From: an uncultured Ellagibacter sp.
GTDB taxonomy: Bacteria > Actinomycetota > Coriobacteriia > Coriobacteriales > Eggerthellaceae
Assembly: GCA_934663775.1 (NCBI GenBank)
Contig: CAKUKU010000022.1
Coordinates: 1-22,233 of the forward strand
DNA: 22,233 bases
Direction of reading: 5' to 3'
How positions within the stretch are numbered: the stretch's first letter is position 1; every line of letters begins with the position of its first letter. A program made the position numbers and the translations under genes. Shown here in pieces: positions 16,601 through 22,233 of this stretch. A model generated the notes under the pieces. The model did no database searches. It was not told the origin of the DNA and saw only the letters and a list, made by a program, of their open reading frames with translations.

Positions 16601-17871
16601 TGCTCATCGCCCCCGTACAGCAGGTCGAGGACCATATCCTGCGCCTCTTCGGCGAACGTGGGGATGCTCTGCAAAAGCGAGCTCGGCAGCGCGATGTTTC
16701 GCCTTAGGAACTCGTCCTGCAGAAACGCCGCCTCGTCGGCCTCGTCCTCGCGCATCGAGTCGGCAACGCCGAGGAACACCGCGGGGAACATCCCCTCGCG
16801 GCGCGCGGCCGCAAGGTCGTAGGGTTGGCGCGTCTTATCGATGAGCGCGTCGCAGAAGAACTCGGGGTAGGAATCGTTGATCTGGTCGCGCAAATCGCCG
16901 ATCACGCCGGGGCGCTTGAGCACCTCGTGGAGAGGCGTCTGCCCGACGAGCGCGATGCGCGCGCACATCTCCTCGCAGTGCGCTTTGCCATTCACGCGGA
17001 ACAGCGCGCGCGTGACCAGGTCGAACACATCGGGAACCGTGGCGCATTCCGAAACGTCGACGCGCATGCGCTGCCAGACGACGCTCGCCGTGGGGACGAA
17101 CTCGACCTTGTTGCGGCGCCCCTCCTCAAGCGTCACCAGATTCACGCCGCGCGGGCCCGTCTCCTTGATGTCGCGCCCCTGAATGCAGCCGGAAAACGAG
17201 ACACACGGGTTGTCCTTGGTGAGGACGACCCGTGCATGAACGTGCCCAAGCGCCCAGTAGTCGAACCCCGCGCGCGAAAGCTTCGCGGGCGCGACGGGCG
17301 CTTTGTTAGGGTCCAAATCAAGACCGGTGTGGAGCACGCCGACGCCGAAGGGGGCCGCCGCCGCGTCCTGCCCGAGCGCCTCGTTCGCGGCCGCCCGCGT
17401 AACGCCCTCGGCGATGCAAGCGTCGGAGGGCCATGTCTGGTTGTAGTAGCCGCGCCCGCCGAGCACGCATATAGGCGCGCCGTCTCGACGATACAGCGCA
17501 AAGCTCGGCTTGTCGGCGGAGAACATGGTCACGTTCTCGGGCAGATTGAACAGATCGCGCTGCCACGTGGTGTAGGGGTCGTGGTTTCCCGTACACAGGT
17601 AGACGGGGATGCCCTCGGCGCCAAGGCGCGAGAGGCCGTCGAAGAACGTGAGGTAGTCGGCGTAGGAGGGACGCGCCGTGTCGAAGACGTCGCCCGCGAT
17701 CACCACGAAGTCGACGCGGTTGTCGATGGCGGCGGACACCACGCGCTCGTACGCCTCGGGGATCGCCTCTATCAGACGGTTCGCCCAGCGCTCGGATAGC
17801 GAGCGCAGGCCTCGGAAGGGCGCACCTAGATGGAGGTCGGCCGCGTGGAGAAATGTAAGGCGCTCGGCCAT
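16597..17871 (-). CDS. YhaO/SbcD-like DNA repair metallophosphoesterase
   Basis: This is a 424-aa calcineurin-like nuclease of the Mre11/SbcD/YhaO group. The metal-binding motifs appear in order: ADLHLG (Asp12, His14), AGDVFD (Asp61, Asp64), GNHD (Asn96-Asp98) and GHVHA near residue 220. The remaining roughly 200 residues form a capping and partner-binding region. The start is ATG at 17871, 12 nt after the dnaB stop, with AAGGCGAG upstream. It is followed by a 4-nt overlap with the Rad50-like ATPase, so the order is dnaB, nuclease, ATPase. In Firmicutes the yhaO-yhaN pair sits with yhaM, not with dnaB, so this arrangement ties end processing to replication restart by context only. Confidence 0.9.
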   Translation of the reverse strand: MAERLTFLHAADLHLGAPFRGLRSLSERWANRLIEAIPEAYERVVSAAIDNRVDFVVIAGDVFDTARPSYADYLTFFDGLSRLGAEGIPVYLCTGNHDPYTTWQRDLFNLPENVTMFSADKPSFALYRRDGAPICVLGGRGYYNQTWPSDACIAEGVTRAAANEALGQDAAAAPFGVGVLHTGLDLDPNKAPVAPAKLSRAGFDYWALGHVHARVVLTKDNPCVSFSGCIQGRDIKETGPRGVNLVTLEEGRRNKVEFVPTASVVWQRMRVDVSECATVPDVFDLVTRALFRVNGKAHCEEMCARIALVGQTPLHEVLKRPGVIGDLRDQINDSYPEFFCDALIDKTRQPYDLAAARREGMFPAVFLGVADSMREDEADEAAFLQDEFLRRNIALPSSLLQSIPTFAEEAQDMVLDLLYGGDEQ

Positions 17872-17883
17872 CGGCGGCTCGCC

Positions 17884-19299
17884 TTACATGTACCCGCCGA
17901 CGCGCGAGTCGTCGACAAGATCCATGAACCGCGTGTATTCCGCGTTGAACGCGAGCGGGATGTCGCGCGTAGGGCCGTTGCGGTGCTTGGCGACGATGAG
18001 CTCGGCCGTGCCCCAATCAGGGCGGTCGTCGCTTTCGGCCTCCTCCTCGTTCATGCTTCGGTCGATGAACATGACGATGTCGGCGTCCTGCTCGATGGAG
18101 CCAGATTCGCGCAGGTCAGAGAGCATGGGACGCTTCTTACCGCGCATCTCGACGGCGCGGGAGAGCTGCGAGAGCGCGATGACGGGCATGCCCATTTCCT
18201 TCGCGAGGATCTTAAGGCCGCGGGAGATTTCGCCAACCTCGACGGCGCGGTTGCCGTCGCGGCGCGTTTGCGGGGGCTGCATGAGCTGCAGGTAGTCAAC
18301 GATGATCAGCCCGTTGCCCTGCGCATGGCGCAACTCGCGGCGGGCCTTCGCGCGCGCTTCCAGGATGGAAAGCCCCGGCGAGTCGTCGATGTAGAGATCG
18401 AGCTTCGAGAGCGCGTTCGACGCATCGGCAATGGCGCCCCAGTCGCCCTCCGCGATGAAGCCGCCGCGGATCTTCGAGAGGCTCACGCGCGCCTCGGCGC
18501 ACAGGATACGCTGCATGAGCTGGCTCGCAGACATTTCCAGCGAGAAGAAGGCGACCGACACGCCCGCCTTCGCCGCGTTCACGGCGAGATTCAGCGCGAA
18601 CGACGTCTTACCAACGCCGGGGCGCGCCGCGAGGATGACCAAATCGCCCGCGCGCAGGCCGTGGAACAGGTCGTCGGCGTCTTTGAAGCCGGTAGGGACG
18701 CCAGCCATGTGGCTTTTCTGCTCCGCGAGCTGCGTGATCTCCTCAAACGCCTCGGTGAGTAGGGTGTCCACGCGGGCGAACGTCGAGGACACGCGCTTCT
18801 CCGTGACGTTGAACAGCGTCTTCTCGGCGGTTTCCACCACCTCGTTCAGGTCGTCGGGGGCGTCGTAGGCAAGCGCGTTTATCTGCGCGGACGCGAAGAT
18901 GAGCTCGCGCAGGATAGCCGTGCGCTTCACGATGTCGGCATGGTTTTGCCAGTTGGTCAGCGCGAACGTGTTGTCGGCGAGTTCCACCAGATAGGCCTTG
19001 CCGCCGACCGCCTCAAGCTGGCCCGACGCGTTGAGCGTGTCGGCGAGCGAGATCTGGTCGATGGGGATGCGGCGCAGGTTCAAGTCGCAAATCGCCTCGA
19101 AGATGATGCGATGGGCGGGGCGGTAGAAGTTTTCCGGCTTCAGCTTGAGCACCAGCTCCTCGACCGCCTCCGCATTGAGCATGCACGCGGCCAAAACGGA
19201 CTGCTCCGCCTCAATGTTTTGGGGCAGCGGCCTATTCTCGCGCCCCGGCTGCGGCGCGAAGTCCTGGTTGCGGGAGATGTTGGAGCGGTTGTCGGGCAT
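17884..19299 (-). CDS. dnaB: Replicative DNA helicase DnaB
   Basis: This is the 471-aa ring helicase that unwinds DNA ahead of the replisome. The N-terminal domain begins with PLPQNIEAEQSVLAACML. The RecA-like C-terminal domain has Walker A ARPGVGKTSFALN, the FSLEMS block, Walker B LIIVDYLQLM and SQLSRAVEMR. There is no intein. I chose the ATG at 19299 because purine-rich AGAAAGAAG lies about 9 bases upstream. An in-frame ATG at 19332 would add 11 basic, Pro-rich residues and lies only about 16 bases from the predicted transcription start, so it remains possible. A promoter sits directly upstream and the nuclease pair follows 12 nt after the stop. Confidence 0.96.
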   Translation of the reverse strand: MPDNRSNISRNQDFAPQPGRENRPLPQNIEAEQSVLAACMLNAEAVEELVLKLKPENFYRPAHRIIFEAICDLNLRRIPIDQISLADTLNASGQLEAVGGKAYLVELADNTFALTNWQNHADIVKRTAILRELIFASAQINALAYDAPDDLNEVVETAEKTLFNVTEKRVSSTFARVDTLLTEAFEEITQLAEQKSHMAGVPTGFKDADDLFHGLRAGDLVILAARPGVGKTSFALNLAVNAAKAGVSVAFFSLEMSASQLMQRILCAEARVSLSKIRGGFIAEGDWGAIADASNALSKLDLYIDDSPGLSILEARAKARRELRHAQGNGLIIVDYLQLMQPPQTRRDGNRAVEVGEISRGLKILAKEMGMPVIALSQLSRAVEMRGKKRPMLSDLRESGSIEQDADIVMFIDRSMNEEEAESDDRPDWGTAELIVAKHRNGPTRDIPLAFNAEYTRFMDLVDDSRVGGYM

Positions 19300-19354
19300 A
19301 TGCGGCGGCTTCTTTCTGGGCGGATGCTTCATCGCAAATCGATTTAACCCCAGT

Positions 19355-19383
19355 ATCTTACCCTACCGCGAACGCTCTGTCTG
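19355..19383 (-). promoter_or_regulatory. Promoter of the dnaB operon
   Basis: On minus, CAGACA (19378-19383) and TAAGAT (19355-19360) are separated by exactly 17 bases, each matching consensus at four of six positions. It lies between the rplI terminator and dnaB, so the helicase operon is transcribed separately from the ribosomal operon. Confidence 0.6.
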
Positions 19384-19406
19384 GCAGGCCTCCCAAACAG
19401 CAAGAA

Positions 19407-19432
19407 ACCCCTCACCCGAACGGGCAAGGGGT
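19407..19432 (-). terminator. Terminator of the rpsF-ssb-rpsR-rplI operon
   Basis: On minus, ACCCCTTGCCCG pairs with CGGGTGAGGGGT (two G-U pairs) around a tight loop, followed by TTCTT. It lies about 33 bases after the rplI stop. Confidence 0.8.
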
Positions 19433-19465
19433 CTCGAAATAAGCGTGTTCGCGATGCGCGATGCG

Positions 19466-20002
19466 CTATTCGGCGACAGCCTCGGTTTCCTCTGCGGGAA
19501 CCTCTTCCTCGGCCGGAGCCTCGGTGGCCTCTTCCGCTTCCGGTTCCTCGGGAGCCTTGTCGCTCACGACGTTCACGGTAACGGTGGCCTTGATGTCGCG
19601 ATAGATGGAAATCACGACGGCATGCTCGCCGGCAACCTTAATCGGGTTGCCCAGCTCGACGCGACGGCGGTCGATCTCGATGTCGAGAGCTTCCTTGATG
19701 GCGTCGGCGATGATCGAAGAGGTAACGGAGCCGAACAGCTGGCCCTCTTCGCCCACGTTGGCGAGAACCTTGACGGTCGCGCCGTCGAGCTTGGCGCGCA
19801 TGGCCTCAGCGTCGGCAAGGCGGGTTTCCTCGCGCTTGGCGATGTTGTGCTTGCGCTGCTCGAGCTGCTTGAGGTTACCCTTGGTCGCCTTGATGGCATA
19901 GCCCTGGGTCAGCAGGTAGTTGTTGGCGTAACCATTGGCAACTTCGATGACGTCGCCTTCGCCGCCCCTGCCCTTCAATTCTTTAAGCAGAATGACTTTC
20001 AT
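19466..20002 (-). CDS. rplI: 50S ribosomal protein L9
   Basis: This is a 178-aa large-subunit protein. The N-terminal rRNA-binding domain MKVILLKELKGRGGEGDVIE and ANGYANNYLLTQGYA is followed by the long connecting helix (about 41-75) and the C-terminal domain (to about 148). L9 is usually about 150 aa. Here an extra tail of roughly 27 residues is almost all Glu, Ala, Pro and Thr, strongly acidic and probably disordered. The ATG at 20002 has a perfect GGAGG five bases upstream. The frame is open to 20134, but that part overlaps rpsR and is excluded. It is the last gene of the operon, 14 nt after rpsR. Confidence 0.97.
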   Translation of the reverse strand: MKVILLKELKGRGGEGDVIEVANGYANNYLLTQGYAIKATKGNLKQLEQRKHNIAKREETRLADAEAMRAKLDGATVKVLANVGEEGQLFGSVTSSIIADAIKEALDIEIDRRRVELGNPIKVAGEHAVVISIYRDIKATVTVNVVSDKAPEEPEAEEATEAPAEEEVPAEETEAVAE

Positions 20003-20016
20003 GGTACCTCCTTCGC

Positions 20017-20286
20017 CTAGCGGTTGCGGCGGTCGCCACGGCCGCTGACGGCGGGAACCGCGTAGGGCATCAAAGCCATCTCGCGAGCGCGCTTCACGGC
20101 GTTCGCGATGTCGCGCTGGTGCTGAGTGCAGCAACCCGTCACGCGGCGGGGCTTGATCTTTCCACGGTCGGTCACATACTTGCGCAGCATCTGCGTGTCC
20201 TTGTAGTCGATGTACTCGGCATGATCCTTGCAGAACTGGCAGAACTTGCGACGCGGCTGCTTCGCGTAATCTGACGTTTTCTTCAA
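20017..20286 (-). CDS. rpsR: 30S ribosomal protein S18 (four-cysteine, zinc-type)
   Basis: This is an 89-aa small-subunit protein that binds 16S rRNA together with S6. The sequence has FCQFC near residues 15-19, the core [21 protein letters not shown] and [18 protein letters not shown]. The pair CxxC plus CC gives four cysteines, the pattern of the zinc-binding form of S18. Actinobacteria and others use zinc-free paralogs under zinc starvation, so a second rpsR elsewhere would not be surprising. The start codon is TTG at 20286; there is no suitable ATG. A purine-rich GGAAGAG precedes it, right after the ssb stop 11 nt upstream. Confidence 0.96.
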   Translation of the reverse strand: MKKTSDYAKQPRRKFCQFCKDHAEYIDYKDTQMLRKYVTDRGKIKPRRVTGCCTQHQRDIANAVKRAREMALMPYAVPAVSGRGDRRNR

Positions 20287-20297
20287 CTTACTCTTCC

Positions 20298-20768
20298 TTA
20301 GAACGGGATGTCTTCATCGTAGACAGAAGAAGAGGCATTGATCGTCGGAGCGGGCTGGGGCTGGTAGCTCGCCTGCGGCGCAGGCTGGTAACCGCCCTGC
20401 TGCCCATAGTTTTGCCCGGAAGAATACTGAGCATCGCTGTTGCGGCTCGACATGAACTCGAGCTCATCCACGATCACTTCGATCTTGGAACGCTTCTGGC
20501 CCTCGCGCTCCCACTGGCTCCAGCGCAGCTTGCCCTCGATCGCGACCTTCGTGCCCTTGGACAAGTACTTGTGCAGGGCATCGGCGCGAGCGCCGAACAT
20601 GGTGCAATCGATAAAGTTCGGGTAATCCTCCCATTCGCCGGTTTGCTGGTTTTTGCGGCGATCGTTGACCGCCACGCCGAAACCGAGAACGGAAGTGCCG
20701 CCCGCCGTGCTGCGAAGCTCGGGGTCGCGGGTCAGGTTTCCGCTGATGATAACTCTGTTGATGCTCAT
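20298..20768 (-). CDS. ssb: Single-stranded DNA-binding protein
   Basis: This 156-aa protein coats single-stranded DNA during replication and repair. The OB-fold runs from [19 protein letters not shown] to about residue 107 ([11 protein letters not shown]). A flexible Gln/Gly/Tyr/Pro-rich linker follows (about 110-148). The last residues, DEDIPF, are the conserved acidic tip that recruits replication and repair enzymes. Start ATG 20768 has AAGAGG upstream. It sits between rpsF and rpsR, the standard order in Firmicutes and Actinobacteria. Confidence 0.97.
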   Translation of the reverse strand: MSINRVIISGNLTRDPELRSTAGGTSVLGFGVAVNDRRKNQQTGEWEDYPNFIDCTMFGARADALHKYLSKGTKVAIEGKLRWSQWEREGQKRSKIEVIVDELEFMSSRNSDAQYSSGQNYGQQGGYQPAPQASYQPQPAPTINASSSVYDEDIPF

Positions 20769-20822
20769 GATTCTTGCCTCTTCCCATGTGCCGGGCGCCG
20801 AATGGCACCCATTAAGCTCTTG

Positions 20823-21116
20823 TTAGTCGCGATCTTCGCGCTTCACGATCATGTGGCGGACCACAGCATCGTTGATGCGCAGGATGCGATCGAGCTCGGC
20901 AACGCTCTGAGGATCAGCGTGGAAATTGACGAGAGTGTAATCACCGTCGGTCAGACCGTTAATCTCGTAAGCAAGTTTGCGCTTGCCCCACTCGTCGACG
21001 CTGTCGACTTTGCCCTCGGCGTCAGCGATCGTGGTCTCGATTCGCTTCATGACGGCAACGCGCTCTTCGTCGGAAATGGTCGGGGCGACAAAAAACAGCA
21101 GTTCGTAAGCCTTCAT
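20823..21116 (-). CDS. rpsF: 30S ribosomal protein S6
   Basis: This 97-aa small-subunit protein pairs with S18 on the 16S platform. MKAYELLFFVAPTISDEE, the WGKRKLAYEINGLTDGDY block and RILRINDAVVRHMIVKRED are typical and complete. There is no C-terminal glutamate tail. The ATG at 21116 follows an almost complete anti-16S match (AAAGGAGGTGA), the strongest ribosome site in the window, as expected for a highly expressed gene. It is the first gene of the operon. A hairpin in its leader (21140-21174) may let the S6-S18 complex repress its own mRNA. Confidence 0.97.
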   Translation of the reverse strand: MKAYELLFFVAPTISDEERVAVMKRIETTIADAEGKVDSVDEWGKRKLAYEINGLTDGDYTLVNFHADPQSVAELDRILRINDAVVRHMIVKREDRD

Positions 21117-21139
21117 CAGCTCACCTCCTTTGGACTTTA

Positions 21140-21174
21140 CGGCTCTGGGTCTGGTGAAGGCATTTCACCCAGAG
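21140..21174 (-). promoter_or_regulatory. Candidate S6:S18 autoregulatory leader hairpin
   Basis: In the rpsF leader on minus, CTCTGGGT (21167-21174) pairs with ACCCAGAG (21143-21150). An inner GAA/UUC extension and an asymmetric 3' bulge complete the hairpin. The stem is followed directly by CCG (21140-21142). S6:S18 leader motifs described in many bacteria combine a bulged hairpin with a conserved CCG that mimics the 16S site. The position and operon fit, but the conserved pattern was judged by eye. Confidence 0.45.
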
Positions 21175-21191
21175 CAGGATATAGCCTGTCT

Positions 21192-21221
21192 ATATTAACG
21201 TAGGCATCCCGCTTCGGGCAA
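21192..21221 (-). promoter_or_regulatory. Probable promoter of the rpsF operon
   Basis: On minus, TTGCCC (21216-21221) and TAATAT (21192-21197) are 18 bases apart in an AT-rich patch (TTAATATAGACAGGCTATAT). Transcription would begin close to 21185, so the leader starts just before the candidate S6:S18 hairpin. Alternative -10 boxes in the same patch (TATAGA, TATATC) cannot be excluded. The rest of the 299-bp gap up to 21415 holds only the terminator at 21358-21393. Confidence 0.5.
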
Positions 21222-21357
21222 ACAATCGCGCGCCCATCACCTGAACCACACATCTTCTCCGCTGCCGAGCTCGCTTCGCAGCGAATCCTAGCATGCGATT
21301 CTTACAGAAACCTTCCCGATTTCTTCCCGATTCTCGATGCGGTTTCTCCCCTAAAGA

Positions 21358-21393
21358 CGAGAGAACCCCGCGCAAACGCACGGGGTTCTCTCG
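21358..21393 (-). terminator. Terminator after the acidic protein gene
   Basis: CGAGAGAACCCCG and CGGGGTTCTCTCG form a perfect 13-bp stem with a 10-base loop, 22 bases past the stop codon at 21416. The T-run is weak, but the T-rich 3' arm and TCTTTA tail support termination. Confidence 0.75.
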
Positions 21394-21415
21394 TGAATGC
21401 CTGGCTGAGGCGCGA

Positions 21416-21934
21416 TTATTCGCCCTCTTCGACCTCGTCTTCGACGAGGTACTTCTCGTCGATTTCGTCTTCACCGTAGTCGACGCCGCTCTTCAGCTTC
21501 GACATAAAGTTCGGAGCCTCGCCGATGTAGGCAGCCTCGTCCTCGAAATCGTAGCCGCCCTCGTCGTCGACCGCGTACAGGTAGCCCACGGCGAAACCCG
21601 TCTCCTCACCCGGAACGCCGCCCTCAGCGATGACGACGTCCTTCGTGCCGTCGTCGGTCTCAACATAACCGTCGTAGCAGAAGGCGTAGGCGTCTGCGCC
21701 GCGCGCGCCCTCAACCGTGTGCTGCGCTAAGTTGTAGCACTCCTCAGAAGAGTCGCCTGGATGCGACTCGATGAAGAGGTTTTCCTTCACGACGAGCGTG
21801 GTGAAGGGAACGAGATCACCGCCTTCTTCCATCTTCTCCTTCGCCTCGTCGAGCGCGAACAGAAGAACGTTTTCGAGCAGCTCGGGAATCTCGGGGACTT
21901 CCTCGCTTGAGTTTTCAACAGTGCGATCGGCCAT
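21416..21934 (-). CDS. Acidic protein of unknown function
   Basis: This is a 172-aa soluble protein that I do not recognise. It is rich in Glu and Asp throughout. It has an acidic N-terminal helix (about 12-36), a central region with IESHPGDSSEECYNLAQHTV and GADAYAFCYDGYVETDDGTK (about 53-96), and an Asp/Glu-dominated tail ending EEGE. The alternation of hydrophobic strands in the centre suggests an alpha/beta domain. There is no signal peptide or membrane segment. I chose the ATG at 21934 because AAGGAG lies seven bases before it. An ATG at 21961 lacks a ribosome site. It is a single-gene unit with its own terminator, next to the S6-SSB-S18-L9 operon. Codon use looks like its neighbours, so it is probably resident. 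Confidence 0.75.
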   Translation of the reverse strand: MADRTVENSSEEVPEIPELLENVLLFALDEAKEKMEEGGDLVPFTTLVVKENLFIESHPGDSSEECYNLAQHTVEGARGADAYAFCYDGYVETDDGTKDVVIAEGGVPGEETGFAVGYLYAVDDEGGYDFEDEAAYIGEAPNFMSKLKSGVDYGEDEIDEKYLVEDEVEEGE

Positions 21935-22066
21935 GGGGTCGCTCCTTTGCTTATCTGACATCGATTTTCCCAGTGTAGACTACCGAAATGGCTTTTTGGG
22001 AGAAGCCACAGAAAATGGAAAGAGGCGTGGATCAGGTTCGAATCCCTTGGAAGTTCCTTGGGAACG

Positions 22067-22092
22067 AAAAAGCCCCCGCGGTTGCGAGGGCT
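22067..22092 (-). terminator. Intrinsic terminator behind the tRNA 3' fragment
   Basis: On minus, AGCCCTCGC and GCGGGGGCT form a 9-bp stem (one T-G pair) with a 4-base loop and a TTTTT run. It begins 10 bases after the CCA of the tRNA-like 3' end, the spacing seen for tRNA-Phe in this window. Confidence 0.85.
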
Positions 22093-22102
22093 GTGGTGAC
22101 TC

Positions 22103-22123
22103 TGGCGGAGGAGGAGGGATTCG
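22103..22123 (-). pseudogene. tRNA 3'-end fragment (tRNA-Ser/Leu-like), possible attachment site
   Basis: On minus this reads CGAAT (end of a T-loop), CCCTC (T-stem 3' strand), CTCCTCC (acceptor 3' strand), G and CCA. That is exactly the last 21 nt of a tRNA whose 5' acceptor would be GGAGGAG, as in many tRNA-Ser. The match breaks inside the T-loop. Upstream there is a GTTCGC-TTC-GCGAAC hairpin (22127-22141), with no D-arm, anticodon arm or 5' acceptor. A perfect intrinsic terminator follows. It is either a tRNA remnant or the tRNA-end copy left by an integrated element. The nearby GGGTTCG (22137-22143) could be the other half of a split T-arm. Confidence 0.6.
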
Positions 22124-22181
22124 CGCGTTCGCTTCGCGAACCCGCACCCCTCCCTCGCAAGCTCGGTCGGGCGAATTCCTA

Positions 22182-22204
22182 AAAACGTGCCACTGGCACG
22201 TTTT
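22182..22204. terminator. Symmetric hairpin, probable bidirectional terminator
   Basis: AAAACGTGCC and GGCACGTTTT form a perfect 10-bp stem with loop ACT, with A-runs on one side and T-runs on the other on both strands. GAATTCC-like sequences flank it on both sides (from 22173 and to 22218). No gene that it would terminate is visible inside the window. The rest of the 299-bp gap from 21935 to the right edge holds only the tRNA fragment, its terminator and these hairpins. Confidence 0.7.
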
Positions 22205-22233
22205 CTTAACGGAATTCCACCTCATCGGTTCGA

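Noticed and set aside
22020..22070. GGTTCGAATCCC near 22036 as the T-arm of a second tRNA
   Set aside because: No acceptor, anticodon or D-arm could be fitted on either strand; it pairs instead into a local hairpin with GGGAACG.

Overview
The window reads as a chromosomal segment of a high-GC anaerobic actinobacterium, most likely of the class Coriobacteriia (Eggerthella/Adlercreutzia-like). This rests on gene content and style: a membrane-anchored LuxR-type regulator, an oxygen-independent radical SAM enzyme, a four-cysteine S18 and strong GC bias. No rRNA or species marker is present, so the placement is an inference.

Layout. Positions 1-366 hold a (CTGCGG)n microsatellite and a 181-bp palindromic element. 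Positions 367-3819 (minus) carry a three-gene ABC-2 exporter operon: one ATPase and two permeases. Divergent from it (plus, 4089-5858) are a membrane-anchored LuxR-type regulator and a cytoplasmic ApbE flavinyltransferase. A C-rich, G-poor leader then precedes secA (plus, 6169-8793), which ends at a clear bidirectional terminator. Everything to the right is on the minus strand. In transcription order from the right edge: an acidic protein of unknown function; rpsF-ssb-rpsR-rplI; dnaB with a YhaO/SbcD-like nuclease and a YhaN/Rad50-like ATPase; purA; purD; a HemW-like radical SAM protein; a small A24 prepilin peptidase; and tRNA-Phe.

How it works together. rpsF-ssb-rpsR-rplI-dnaB-purA is a conserved housekeeping block joining ribosome assembly, replication and AMP synthesis. 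Here a Mre11/Rad50-like pair is inserted directly behind dnaB, so a DNA end-processing complex is probably co-transcribed with the replicative helicase. The left third is accessory: an exporter whose divergent neighbour is probably its local regulator.

The most unusual material is intergenic. At least four gaps carry long inverted repeats with nested inner hairpins (126-306, 9780-9939, 11376-11475, 12880-12980). Two of them share the arm pattern GTGGTCA-N12-RTGC, suggesting a family of small non-coding palindromic elements. At the right edge a 21-nt tRNA 3' end with its own terminator stands without the rest of a tRNA, which may be an attachment site or a tRNA remnant. I see no transposase, integrase, CRISPR array or classical defence operon in the window.
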